This document shows positions 33,030-42,352 of a stretch of DNA of 64,000 bases, in pieces. The stretch's first letter is position 1; every line of letters starts with the position of its first letter. The notes under the pieces are model-generated. The model was not told where the DNA came from, made no database searches, and saw only the letters and a list, made by a program, of their open reading frames with translations. Source of the stretch: Burkholderiaceae bacterium (lineage in GTDB: Bacteria > Pseudomonadota > Gammaproteobacteria > Burkholderiales > Burkholderiaceae_C); assembly GCA_030123545.1 (NCBI GenBank), contig CP126124.1:2666001-2730000 (forward strand), written 5' to 3'. The translations under genes and the position numbers were made by a program.

Positions 33030-36000
33030 TCAGGGGGTGTCGACATCGCCGCGAATGAGCAGCGTGAAATGGTCGTCGGGCACCGACTCCGGCCCCTGTT
33101 GGACGGTGCGTACCACCCAGACCGGGAACTGGCTGCCGATGGTGTTGAAGCGCAGCACGTTGCCCGTCGCCCAGCCGTTGCCCCAGCCGAGCGCGGGCAG
33201 GCGGAAGTACGGCACGCCGGTCGCCGGGTTGTTGGGGGCGCAGTCGGCGCTGGTGTTGCCGGTGGCGATCACGCCGACGTTCTCGCCGATGACCTCGAAC
33301 GAGGTGCTGTTGGTCAGGCGCACGACCCAGCGCTCGGTGAGCGCGCCGCGATTGGTCACCGTGATCGGGTACTGCGTGTGGTTGAAGGTGGCGGTCGCGG
33401 CGCTGCCGGACAGCTCATCCGACCAGCCGCCGTTCCAGGTGCTCTGGTCGAACACGAGGTTCACGCGGGCGAACAGGTCACCGGCCACCAGCGCGCTGGA
33501 GACGAAGCTGCCGGAGACGGGATCACCAGGGCTTGCCAGCGGATAGGCGTGCGTCAGGGGCCGGGTGAAGCTGATCTCACCGTTGATCTGCACATCGCGC
33601 ACCACGGCCATGTCCTCGATGCGGTGCTCGATGGTCACCGGCTGGCTGTAACCGGTGACGTTGGTGAAGGTGACGGTGCCCGCTTCCAGATCGGTGGTGT
33701 AGCCGGTGTGGATCACCGCGCCATCAACGCCGACCACGCGCACGCGCGACAGACGCACACGACCCGCATCGATGGTCTGGCCGTTGCTCACCGACGCGGT
33801 GATGCGCCCGGTGTGGCCGACGACAGCAAACCCGCCCGGCCGGAAGATCGGCACGCGTCCATCGCTGGGCAGGCGCACCGGGTCGATGCCCAGCAGCGCT
33901 GCATCCAGAGGCAGATAGCTATAGGCCACGGCGCTGTAGCGCAGGCTGGAGGCCGCCACCGGCTCGGGCCGGAAGATCTTGCCGTCGCCGCGCACGTTCT
34001 CGGCATCGAACCACGGCTCGGCCTCGTTGCCCGCCGCCGTGACCACGGTGCCAAAGCGCACGCGCACGAGGCCGGTGTCGTAGTCGACGTTGCCGCTGAC
34101 ACCGGACGCGATGATCGTGCCGTCGATGCCTGCCGTCACGGTTTGGGTTCCACCCACCGCGCGAGCGAACTGGATGGAGAGCGATCCGGGCCGCAGCGGT
34201 GCCGCGCCGGTGCGGAACACATACTCGCTGGAGATGTTCTCGCCGACGGTGGTCACGCAACTGGCGCGCGTGATGCTGTTGGTCGCGCCCGCCGACCAGG
34301 ACGTGAGCGTGACCGCGCCAGAGAGGTAGTTGATCGCGCCGCGCGTGACCCAGCCGCTGGGCGTGAACTCGCGCAGCGTGCCCTGGCCGTTGTCGCCCCA
34401 GGGCTGGCTGCCTGCGATGGCGAGCAGCACCGTGCCCGTCACCACCTGCGCGTTCACGCCGGGCACCAGCCGAAATGACGGAGCGAACGCGAATGTCTCG
34501 CTGTGATTGCTAGTCGAGCCCGCGCTGTTGTAGCGCAGCTTGACGTAGCCCGACTCGTCGTTCGGGTACATCGAGGGCGCGTCCACGTAGGTGATGCCGC
34601 CGTAGTTCAGGCGGAACATCTGGCCCGTGCCCGCAGCCCACCCGAGGCGCTGCGCACCATAGACGGGGCGCGGGATTTTGAGGGTGACATCGGGCTGAAA
34701 CTGCACCGCGCCGGTGGCGTAGTTGACGCTGCCGATGACGATGCCGGAGCGCAGCACATTGCCTGCGCCATCGTCGCGGGCGTACTGCGTGGGATCGACG
34801 AGATTCCACAGGCCCAGCCCCATCGCCTGAATCTGCTGCAGCGTGTAGACGCCGAGCACGGTGGTGTCGGTCAGGGTGTTCCACTCGATCTCCAGCGAAC
34901 CCGGTTCGATGGAGCCCAAGGTCGCGGTCACCGGCACCTGGCCCTGCCCATCACGCGAGGGGTGCGCGAAGGCGTCCTCCTGCTTGGGGCCCGCGACGTA
35001 GTCCACCGCGAGCTGCGCTCCGACCGGCGGCAGCACATTCGGCGCGAAGCTCAAGAGGTTCTGCGCGACGTTGAGATTGCCAGTGGCACTGCCCGAGAGC
35101 GCGCCGGAGGTGGCGGCGGATGTCGTGCGCGTGCCGGTGCCGCTTTCGTGCGGCCAGCTCACGGTCAGCGTTCCCGGCTGCACGCTCTTGCCCTCGGGCG
35201 GTGCAAGCTGCAAAGCCTGCGAGGCCTGCAAGGCGGCTGTCGGTTGCTGGGTTTCCTGCGTCGGCACGTTCCACGTCAGGATCAGCGACGAGCCGACGTC
35301 GGGTAGAGCGCCTAGCGTCACCACGAACGCCCCGGTGTTCTTGTTGAAGGTGCCCGCGCCGTAACTGGCATCGAGCCCCTTCAGCGAGCCGTTGCCGCTG
35401 TCCGACAGCACGTACCAGCGGCCCTGCGCCATGTAGCTGATGGAGAGCGTGCCGGGCTGCGGAACCGGGTTCACCGTGCCAACGTAGGACTGGCTGCGTG
35501 ACTCGGGCGTGACCGCGATCTCCGCGCTTTGCGGCGCGCGCTGTAGTTGCGCGGCGGGCGTGTAGGTGACCGCCTTCGCGTTGGACATCGAGCCGGAGTT
35601 CAGGCTCAGGATGCCGTTGGCGTAGTCGATGGTGCCCAGCGTGCCGCTGGCGGTCTTGAGCAGGCCCGCATCGTCGAAGACCGTGACGCCATCCGTGACG
35701 ATGGTGAGCGACCCCGGCAGGCAGCCGCCCGGCAGATAGAACTGGGTGCTGGTCGTCCACCCGTGGCTGGCGCTGTAGCTCACCGGCGCGGCCCCCGGCA
35801 CCGGTAGCCCTGCGGCCGCGTAGGGCGGCACGAAGGAGATCGGCGTCTCGGTCTGAGCGCTGGGCACGAGCTGGGTGTAGATCGACGAACCCTTGATCGT
35901 GAAATCGCCCACCGCTGCGGCTTGGGTGAGCGGCACCACGCCAACGTAGGTGCCAGCGTCGGCGACCACGGTGTCGCGGGTCTTGGTGCTATTGCTGGCG

Positions 36001-36638
36001 CGCGTGAAGGTGCGCGTCGCGGGCGAGCCGGTGAAGTCGAACCGCAGCGCGTCGCTGATCGCCACGGTGACGACCGCCGCCCTGTAGTCCTGGTCGGTGT
36101 TGTAGGTGAAGCTGCGCTCGACCACCGACACGGCGGTGGCGCGCACGTACTGCTCCTTCTGCGTGGGCAGTCCCTCGTTCTCGATCAAGACCAGCGTCTG
36201 GCCGACGTTGGGCACGGCGTCACTGGGGCGCTGGAACAGTTGCACCACGCGCTGACCCGCGATGTGGTTCTCGAACAGGTAACCCGCCCATTCGGGGCCC
36301 TTGTTGAGGTAGGCCTCGATGCGGGTCTGCGCCTGCTCGCGCGTGTCGAAGGTCTTCTTGGTGGAGAACAGGGTGACGCTGACGCGCTCGTCCTGCGGCG
36401 GCTCGGCCACGATGACATTGGCCCCGAAGTAGGTGTCGGTGTCGTCGGTGGCCACCTGCACGAAGCTCTTGCGCAGGTTCACGCGCCCCCCGGCGCGGTC
36501 GAGTTCGGAAATGTCGGGGAAGATGGCGTTCGAGACGCCATCTGCGATTACGAGGCCGGTGGGCGCGCCGCCGCCTTCTGGCACGTCGGCCATCACGGCG
36601 GACTTCAGCAGTTTCACGTCGCCGGACTGAATCGGCAT
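33030..36638 (-). CDS. very large tail protein with repeated beta modules
   Basis: 1202 aa, the second largest protein of the prophage. From about residue 220 on it contains recurring modules built on the phrase G-x-I/V-D/N-Y-x-x-G-x-L/V (LGTIDYANGILSL, IGSVNYATGAVQF, RGAINYLSGAVTL, SGNVDYDTGLVRV). Each is preceded by a strand of the form PGxLxIxW/Y. Such beta repeats make elongated tail-tip or fibre structures. No peptidase or hydrolase motif was seen. It begins 1 bp after the stop of the preceding tail gene. Confidence 0.7.
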   Translation of the reverse strand: MPIQSGDVKLLKSAVMADVPEGGGAPTGLVIADGVSNAIFPDISELDRAGGRVNLRKSFVQVATDDTDTYFGANVIVAEPPQDERVSVTLFSTKKTFDTREQAQTRIEAYLNKGPEWAGYLFENHIAGQRVVQLFQRPSDAVPNVGQTLVLIENEGLPTQKEQYVRATAVSVVERSFTYNTDQDYRAAVVTVAISDALRFDFTGSPATRTFTRASNSTKTRDTVVADAGTYVGVVPLTQAAAVGDFTIKGSSIYTQLVPSAQTETPISFVPPYAAAGLPVPGAAPVSYSASHGWTTSTQFYLPGGCLPGSLTIVTDGVTVFDDAGLLKTASGTLGTIDYANGILSLNSGSMSNAKAVTYTPAAQLQRAPQSAEIAVTPESRSQSYVGTVNPVPQPGTLSISYMAQGRWYVLSDSGNGSLKGLDASYGAGTFNKNTGAFVVTLGALPDVGSSLILTWNVPTQETQQPTAALQASQALQLAPPEGKSVQPGTLTVSWPHESGTGTRTTSAATSGALSGSATGNLNVAQNLLSFAPNVLPPVGAQLAVDYVAGPKQEDAFAHPSRDGQGQVPVTATLGSIEPGSLEIEWNTLTDTTVLGVYTLQQIQAMGLGLWNLVDPTQYARDDGAGNVLRSGIVIGSVNYATGAVQFQPDVTLKIPRPVYGAQRLGWAAGTGQMFRLNYGGITYVDAPSMYPNDESGYVKLRYNSAGSTSNHSETFAFAPSFRLVPGVNAQVVTGTVLLAIAGSQPWGDNGQGTLREFTPSGWVTRGAINYLSGAVTLTSWSAGATNSITRASCVTTVGENISSEYVFRTGAAPLRPGSLSIQFARAVGGTQTVTAGIDGTIIASGVSGNVDYDTGLVRVRFGTVVTAAGNEAEPWFDAENVRGDGKIFRPEPVAASSLRYSAVAYSYLPLDAALLGIDPVRLPSDGRVPIFRPGGFAVVGHTGRITASVSNGQTIDAGRVRLSRVRVVGVDGAVIHTGYTTDLEAGTVTFTNVTGYSQPVTIEHRIEDMAVVRDVQINGEISFTRPLTHAYPLASPGDPVSGSFVSSALVAGDLFARVNLVFDQSTWNGGWSDELSGSAATATFNHTQYPITVTNRGALTERWVVRLTNSTSFEVIGENVGVIATGNTSADCAPNNPATGVPYFRLPALGWGNGWATGNVLRFNTIGSQFPVWVVRTVQQGPESVPDDHFTLLIRGDVDTP

Positions 36639-36639
36639 T

Positions 36640-37047
36640 TCAAATCTCCAGAAATCGAAGGGTCAAGCGGTAGAAATCGGTGCTGGCCCGCGCCGGGATG
36701 CCCATCACGGGCTCGGCCTCGATGGCGGCCTCCTGGTGCCGGAAGACGACCGTGAAGACACGGCCATCGACGAAAGTCAGCTCGAACCGTCCCATGGCAT
36801 CACTTACGGCCAGCGCCGCCCACGCGCGCAGCTGCTCGACCGTGGCGCGCGTCACCCACGCCATGTCGGGCGCGCCGACCAAGGTGATCGGGCGTCCTGC
36901 CTGCCGGGTGGCCGACTGGATTAGCAAGGCCCCGGTGATCAGGTAGGAGGCGTTGGCCACTGCGGGCGACCACGTGTGTTCGTCGCCCCACAGCAAGTCG
37001 TCGGGCAATAGCGCGGCCACCCCGGTGTCGAGGTTCTTCAGTTGCAT
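36640..37047 (-). CDS. tail protein of unknown function downstream of tape measure
   Basis: 135 aa, mixed alpha/beta (ITGALLIQSATRQAGRPITL, VTRATVEQLRAWAALAVSD). Position after the tape-measure gene is where lambda-like phages encode minor tail proteins. Start MQLKNLDTG is 22 bp after the tape-measure stop; longer upstream frame is Pro/Arg-rich and was rejected. Confidence 0.6.
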   Translation of the reverse strand: MQLKNLDTGVAALLPDDLLWGDEHTWSPAVANASYLITGALLIQSATRQAGRPITLVGAPDMAWVTRATVEQLRAWAALAVSDAMGRFELTFVDGRVFTVVFRHQEAAIEAEPVMGIPARASTDFYRLTLRFLEI

Positions 37048-37069
37048 CAGGAAACCCTTGAAGGTGGTG

Positions 37070-40000
37070 TCAGGCAGTGCGGGCGCGGGCGGCGTCCAGC
37101 AGTTGCAGCAAGCGCGCCTCGTCGCGCGCATCGACGGTGGCGTTGACCTTGCTGCCGCCAGCAGCCAGTTCCACGCGGACGGTGCGCGTAGGCGCGCCAT
37201 CGGGCAGCGACGGACGTGGCAGGCTGTGGCTTGCGGGCTGCACCAGACCGCCCGAGGCAAAGCCCTGAATGCCCGCCAGCGCGCGACCGGCCAGCGCGTG
37301 CGCAGGTGCGGACAGGTTGTTGATGGCCTCGAAGAAGCCCGCGCCGAATCGGGCGACCGCCGCCTTGTTCACCACGTACTCGCCGGGGGTGAGCATCGCC
37401 GGGACGGTGTCGGACTTCGAGATTCCGCCGCGCCGGTAGAACTCGCCCTGGTTCTGCTCCATGTAGTCGATCAGCTCGCGCTCCAGGTCTTTGCCCCAGA
37501 GCAGTGGCTGCGCCATCGCCGAGCGCCACGTCTGCTTGATGCGCTCCAGGCCCTGCCGTTCGTTGCCGGTGAGTTGCTTGCGGTCGATGAAACCTTCCAG
37601 TGCGCGGCGATCCTGCTGCGCCTGCTTGCCGTAGTTGTCCATCGTCTTGCTGCGCATATCCAGACTGACCGATGCGCCGTAGTTCCACTGCAGCCAGCTC
37701 GTGTACTCGTTCATCCCCTGCAGGCCGAGGTCGATCATCTTCAGCGCCTCGAACGCCTCGCGGTTCTTCTTGGGCCTGCTCGGCTTGTCGTTCGGATCGG
37801 CATCTGCCGCCTTGCGGCCGCCGAACATCGCCACGGGGCCGCCGCGTGCAAAGTGGGCGATCCCACCCGCCAGCCGCGAAAGCGCGCCGCTGCCGTACTT
37901 CTGCACGGCGGCCTTGCGGATGACGAAGGCCCCGGCCTCCAGCGTGCGCGGCACCGTGTCGTGGTGGCCGGAGCCGGGCACGGAACCGCCCGCCATCCGA
38001 GGAAACGCCGGAGCCACCGCGCCGCCGTCGGCAAACCGCCGGACACCACCCACCAGACCGCCCGTGGCGTTGGTTTCCACCTTCGTCACGTAGATCGTGT
38101 GGGTGCTCGAGGTGTGCATCCCGTTCAGGCTCATCACCTCGGAACGCGCGGCGTCGGCGTTGTGGCTGATCGCGTGGTGCGATTCCGTCTGGATGCGATC
38201 CAGTGCCTTGATCATCCCGTCGACATTGGTGATCGCCGCCTGCGCCTTCTCGGTGGCCACCTTCAGTTCGAACTGCGCGTTCTGGTCGGCGTAGACCTTG
38301 AGTTTGTCGAGCGCTTCCTTGGCTTTCGACACGTCGGCACCGACCGGCAGTGTCTTGCCTTCCTTCAGCAGCGCCTCGTATTCCTTGAGCTTCTTCTCCG
38401 CTTCCTGCAAATCGGCCTGGATCTGCAGCAGGTATTCCTTCTCGGCCAGCGCCTTGTCCAAATCGGCGATGGCCTTGTCGAAGCGCGTGGTGTCGGCGTC
38501 GAGCGTGACCTTCAGGCCGTTTTTGAGCTTGGCCGTGATGTCGTCGATCTGGCGCGTGGTCTCCGCCAGCGTTCGCCCGATCTCATCGCGCGCGCTGATC
38601 GCCTCGCGTGCCGCCGTCTGGTGCGCCTTGGCCTCGGCATCGAGCGTCTGGTTGAGGATTTCCTCGGACTGGCGGATGCGATCGATGGCATCGACCACGC
38701 CTTGCTTGCCCTGCGCGGCCTGTACATCGGCGTCCTTGGCCTTCTGCGCCAGTTCGGCGCGCAACTGATCGGCCTGCCGCATCAGGTCGGCGGCCTGCTG
38801 GTATTCCTGCCTGCGATAAGCCTCGCGCGACTGGGCTTCGAGCTGGGTGACCTGCGACACCGCCTGTTCGGACTGCTTGCGCGCTTCCTCGCCGCGCTTG
38901 GCTTCGTTGGTCTGGCTGCTGGCGACCTGCGCCGCCATGTCCATCGCCTTCTGCGCGAGCTGGCGCGCAAGCTCCAGTTCGCCGTTGGCCAGCGCCCGGC
39001 GCGCCTGTTCCTGCATCTCGGCGATCTGGCGCTTGCGATCCTCGGTCGCCTCGTACTCGGTCATGCCCTGACGGCGGATGTCGCGGATGCGCTCCTCCGT
39101 CGTCATCGACAACTGGCGTTTGGCCTCCTCGATGCGCTGCACTTCCGCCAAATGCCGATTGGCCTCCGCGTTGAGCGCGTCGATGTGCTGGCGGTATTCG
39201 CCCAGCGCCTGCGCCAGCGTTTGGCGCTTGGTGACGAGGATGTCGTTCTCGACGCGCTGCACGTTGGCCGCGCGCTCGGCCTCGGTTTGGCCCTGTCGCG
39301 CCGCCGCCTCGCGCCGGGCCTGCGATTCCTGATCGATCAGACCGAGCGTGTCGGTGGTGGCCTGACGGCGCAGCGTCGTCTGCTGCGTCAGCGCCTCGGT
39401 GAGCAGTTGCGTGGACTTGGTGATCTTGGCGGTTTCGGATTGCTGGGTGCGCTCCAGCTCCGCCTTTTCCTGGTCGTAGCGGTTCTTCACCGCCAGCACC
39501 TGCTGCGCGAGAGCGGCCTCGACCTGCGCGGTCAGCCCCTTGTAGGCCTCGGCCATCTTCGCGGTGGCGTCGGTGACCGTGGCCTGCGCCTTGCCGACCG
39601 ACTGCTCGACCTCGCCCAGACGTCCCTTGAGCTTCTCCAGCGCGCCGTGAACCGCCTCGATGCCGCGCCCGACCGCTTCCTGCGTGCCTTGCCGCACGGC
39701 CTCGAGCCGCTTGGCGGTCTCCTCAGCGGCGGTGGCGGCGGTGTTCATCGCGCCTTTCGCCGCGTTCGCGCCTTCGGTGGCGTCGGCGTACATCTCGGCG
39801 AAGATGCGATTCATCTCCGTGAGGCGTTCCTGCTGGCGCTTGGTGGCCTCGGCGATGGTGTCGGACGTGAAGATCGCGGCGAACACTTCCCAGCGGAAGC
39901 GCAGGTGCTCGATGCCCGTCATCAGCACCTGCACCATGAAAATGCCCGCCTTGCGGACGATCTCGAATTTCTCCGACAGCCAGGTGCCGATCTCCCAGCC

Positions 40001-41107
40001 GATGATGGCCGCGCCGAGCACGGCGAAGGCCACGCGCAGCTTGCCGACCGTGGCAATGGCACTCGACAGCGACAGGTTCGCCGTCGCCCACGCCGCCGCC
40101 GTGGTGCTGGCCGCCGTCACTGCCGCCGCGCCCGCCGTCTGCCACGCGATGATGAGCGCCGGGATCAGCCGGTAGACCAGCACCGCAAGGCCAACCTCGG
40201 CGATGCGCTGCAGCCACTTCATCACCGTGTCGAGGTTGTCCGCGAGCCACGTCAGCGCCTTCGCGAGCTTTTCGGTGAAGCCGGTCGATTCGTCCAGGCG
40301 GCTGATCCACTGGCCGAAGGCGTTGGACAGGCGCGTGAAGGACTGGCTGACCGTCACCGGCAGTTGTGCGTACTCGGCAGCCAACTTGTCCTTCTGGCTC
40401 ATCAGCGCGTTGACCACCACGTCGGCGGTCAAGCGTCCTTCCTCTGCCAGTTTGCGCAAGCGCCCGATGGGCACGTTCAGGCCGTCGGCCAGCGCCTTGG
40501 CCAGACGCGGGCTGTTCTCGACGACGGAGTTGAATTCCTCGCCTCGCAGCACACCCGCAGACAGCGCCTGACCGAACTGCAGGAGGGACGACTGCGCCTC
40601 GGTGGCCGAGGCACCCGAGATGCGCAGCGCCTGCGAGATGCTTTCTGTGATGGTGAGCGCGTCCTTCTGCTCGCCGCCCAGCATCCGCACCGCCTGCTGC
40701 AGCTTGCCGTAAAGGGTGGCGGTTTCCTGGATCGGCACGCCGATGCGCTGCGCGATGGCGAACAGTTCCTTCTGCGCGACTGTGTACTCGCGCTGGCCCG
40801 CCGTGGCGAGTTTCAGGCGCGCGGACATCATGTTCCACGCGTCGGCGATCTGGACGATCTCCTGCAGCTTGCCCGCCGCCCAGTTGATAGTGAGGAAGGC
40901 CAGCAGTTGGGTCTTGGCCTTGCTGATCTGGTCGCCGAAGGCCGACACCCCAGCCTTGACCTCGGCCATCCCGGCGGCGGCCTTGTCGCCTGCGGTTTTG
41001 GCGCTGGAGCCTAGCCCGCCGAGGCTGCGCTCGGCGTTGGTGATGGCGCGCTTGAGCCCTTCGTCCGCGCCTTCGAGCGCGACGAGGATGGAAATGCGGT
41101 TCGCCAT
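37070..41107 (-). CDS. phage tail tape-measure protein
   Basis: 1345 aa. It begins MANRISILVALEGADEGLKR with the GxEGADEGL-type start of lambda-like tape-measure proteins. Hydrophobic helices lie in the middle (VGLAVLVYRLIPALIIAW). Several hundred residues of coiled coil rich in Ala, Glu, Lys, Arg and Gln follow, ending in Gly-rich C-terminal repeats. Its length should set tail length (about 0.15 nm per residue gives roughly 200 nm). It follows the tail-chaperone region, as in lambda (G/GT then H). Confidence 0.88.
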   Translation of the reverse strand: MANRISILVALEGADEGLKRAITNAERSLGGLGSSAKTAGDKAAAGMAEVKAGVSAFGDQISKAKTQLLAFLTINWAAGKLQEIVQIADAWNMMSARLKLATAGQREYTVAQKELFAIAQRIGVPIQETATLYGKLQQAVRMLGGEQKDALTITESISQALRISGASATEAQSSLLQFGQALSAGVLRGEEFNSVVENSPRLAKALADGLNVPIGRLRKLAEEGRLTADVVVNALMSQKDKLAAEYAQLPVTVSQSFTRLSNAFGQWISRLDESTGFTEKLAKALTWLADNLDTVMKWLQRIAEVGLAVLVYRLIPALIIAWQTAGAAAVTAASTTAAAWATANLSLSSAIATVGKLRVAFAVLGAAIIGWEIGTWLSEKFEIVRKAGIFMVQVLMTGIEHLRFRWEVFAAIFTSDTIAEATKRQQERLTEMNRIFAEMYADATEGANAAKGAMNTAATAAEETAKRLEAVRQGTQEAVGRGIEAVHGALEKLKGRLGEVEQSVGKAQATVTDATAKMAEAYKGLTAQVEAALAQQVLAVKNRYDQEKAELERTQQSETAKITKSTQLLTEALTQQTTLRRQATTDTLGLIDQESQARREAAARQGQTEAERAANVQRVENDILVTKRQTLAQALGEYRQHIDALNAEANRHLAEVQRIEEAKRQLSMTTEERIRDIRRQGMTEYEATEDRKRQIAEMQEQARRALANGELELARQLAQKAMDMAAQVASSQTNEAKRGEEARKQSEQAVSQVTQLEAQSREAYRRQEYQQAADLMRQADQLRAELAQKAKDADVQAAQGKQGVVDAIDRIRQSEEILNQTLDAEAKAHQTAAREAISARDEIGRTLAETTRQIDDITAKLKNGLKVTLDADTTRFDKAIADLDKALAEKEYLLQIQADLQEAEKKLKEYEALLKEGKTLPVGADVSKAKEALDKLKVYADQNAQFELKVATEKAQAAITNVDGMIKALDRIQTESHHAISHNADAARSEVMSLNGMHTSSTHTIYVTKVETNATGGLVGGVRRFADGGAVAPAFPRMAGGSVPGSGHHDTVPRTLEAGAFVIRKAAVQKYGSGALSRLAGGIAHFARGGPVAMFGGRKAADADPNDKPSRPKKNREAFEALKMIDLGLQGMNEYTSWLQWNYGASVSLDMRSKTMDNYGKQAQQDRRALEGFIDRKQLTGNERQGLERIKQTWRSAMAQPLLWGKDLERELIDYMEQNQGEFYRRGGISKSDTVPAMLTPGEYVVNKAAVARFGAGFFEAINNLSAPAHALAGRALAGIQGFASGGLVQPASHSLPRPSLPDGAPTRTVRVELAAGGSKVNATVDARDEARLLQLLDAARARTA

Positions 41108-41108
41108 C

Positions 41109-41753
41109 TCAATCCACCTGCCGCAACTGCTTCTCGATGCGTGCGGTGAGGCGCGGGATGCGCCCGGCGACGATGCGCTCCACTTGAAGCCGCTTCTTGA
41201 GCTGCACGCGTGGCACCAGTACGGCAATGGGCACGTCCGCGCCGCGCTTGAGCTTCTTGATGCCCTCGGCCTTGCGGTAGCGGCGCTTGAAGCCCGACAG
41301 AGGCCGGTCGTGTTCCTTGATGTTCTCGGCCATCAGCACGATGTTCCCCTTGGCGTTCTTGATGAAGTAGGCGTTGCCGCCGCGCATCAGCTCGGCGATC
41401 TGCGCCTTGAAGCGTTTGCGGCCCACGCGCCCGTGCAGCGGGATCAGCATCCGGCCACCGATCACGCCGCCACGCTCGTGGATGCCCGACCACGGGATGC
41501 GCGAGCCGACGTAGAGCGCGGGCAGCCGGTTCTTGTCCTTGTCGAGCACCTTCGCGGTGAAGCCTTTGACGAAGGACTTCTTGACCACCGCCATCTGGCC
41601 CGCGACGTGGCTGCGCACGTCCTGCTTGAGCTCGGCCGCCTCGCTGGCGATGCCGCGCGCGACCGCCTTCTTGACCTTGTCGCGGAACTCGCCGCCCCAG
41701 CGGCGCAACTGCGCCTGCGCGGCCTTGCTATCGATGCGGATCGAGATGCGCAC
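41109..41753 (-). CDS. tail protein, DUF6441-like
   Basis: 214 aa basic protein (MRISIRIDSKAAQAQLRRWG, ELKQDVRSHVAGQMAV, GRRMLIPLHGR-type). The GIHERGGVIGG box and the basic composition match tail-completion proteins often placed beside the tape-measure gene, of the DUF6441 type. The start overlaps the tail-chaperone extension by 26 bp. Confidence 0.6.
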   Translation of the reverse strand: MRISIRIDSKAAQAQLRRWGGEFRDKVKKAVARGIASEAAELKQDVRSHVAGQMAVVKKSFVKGFTAKVLDKDKNRLPALYVGSRIPWSGIHERGGVIGGRMLIPLHGRVGRKRFKAQIAELMRGGNAYFIKNAKGNIVLMAENIKEHDRPLSGFKRRYRKAEGIKKLKRGADVPIAVLVPRVQLKKRLQVERIVAGRIPRLTARIEKQLRQVD

Positions 41754-42341
41754 GGTCTTGGAGCCTGTCGAGGGTCTGGTCGAGGTGACGCGAATCGCCG
41801 CGCGCGCCGATGGCGATCAGCGAGAGCAGCCGCGCATCGCGCGCGGCGTCCTCCCGCGCGGTGGCGGCAGCGAAGCCGCGCACCTGCGCCAAGGTGTAGT
41901 CGAGGATGTCCGGCAGCCGGTGGCCGTGATTGATCAGGTGCTGGACGGCGTCGAACCAGCCGCCACCGTGCTCGCCTGCGCCATCAGGCCGCCCATTTCT
42001 CCGTTCAGGCGCGGCATCACCGTCCGTGTAAAAAAATCCGCGTTCACCTCGATCACCTTCGCCGCCAACAGAATCGCTTCGTCGGCTGCCAGCTCGTCGA
42101 CCCACGCACGCGGCTTGCCGATGGCAATCGACACCGCCGTCAGCAGGTCGTCGCCGCGCTCGCCGAACAGCGTCAGCCAGTCGATGCCGCGATCATCCGC
42201 ACGGCCGATCTGCTGCATCACCGGCGTGATCGCACGCAGAAAGGCGGGCATCTGCCCGACCTTGAGCGGCTTGATGGCCAGCGGCTCGCCGTCGATGACC
42301 AGCTCCACCGCCTGCGGGATGAGGGTTTCCAGATCGCTCAT
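41728..42341 (-). CDS. tail assembly chaperone GT-like frameshift product
   Basis: A minus-one frameshift at 42030-42036 joins residues 1-104 of the G-like chaperone to a second frame (YTDGDAAPERRNG onwards) ending at 41728, giving about 204 aa. The extension includes GGGWFDAVQHLINHGHRLP and a long helix (FAAATAREDAARDARLLSLI), as in the T parts of lambda gpGT. The extension has no good start of its own in a normal place, and both frames stay open through the slip site. Inferred from sequence, not proven. Confidence 0.65.
41934..42341 (-). CDS. tail assembly chaperone (G-like)
   Basis: 135 aa. MSDLETLIPQAVELVIDGEP is followed by a mixed alpha/beta core (FLRAITPVMQQIGRADDRG, LTAVSIAIGKPRAWVDEL). 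Zero-frame product of the chaperone gene; it keeps the tail tube subunits and tape measure soluble during assembly. A start 4 codons earlier (ATG at 42353) overlaps the tube-protein stop and is possible. Confidence 0.75.
   Translation of the reverse strand: MSDLETLIPQAVELVIDGEPLAIKPLKVGQMPAFLRAITPVMQQIGRADDRGIDWLTLFGERGDDLLTAVSIAIGKPRAWVDELAADEAILLAAKVIEVNADFFTRTVMPRLNGEMGGLMAQASTVAAGSTPSST
42030..42036 (-). promoter_or_regulatory. slippery heptamer for -1 frameshifting
   Basis: Seven T on the minus strand, read as GA-T-TTT-TTT-ACA in the zero frame, is a canonical X-XXY-YYZ slippery heptamer. Slipping one base back moves ribosomes from the G-like into the T-like frame, giving TAC at the next codon. 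The place (last third of the chaperone gene) matches the lambda G/GT arrangement. Confidence 0.7.
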
Positions 42342-42352
42342 TGCAGCCCCCA

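Noticed and set aside
36953..41014. Very long open frame (1353 codons) on the plus strand across the tape-measure gene
   Set aside because: It is antisense to a coding strand of high GC with few stop codons; the composition (Leu, Arg, Gly, Ala-rich without motif) is that of a shadow frame, and the minus-strand protein has clear tape-measure features.
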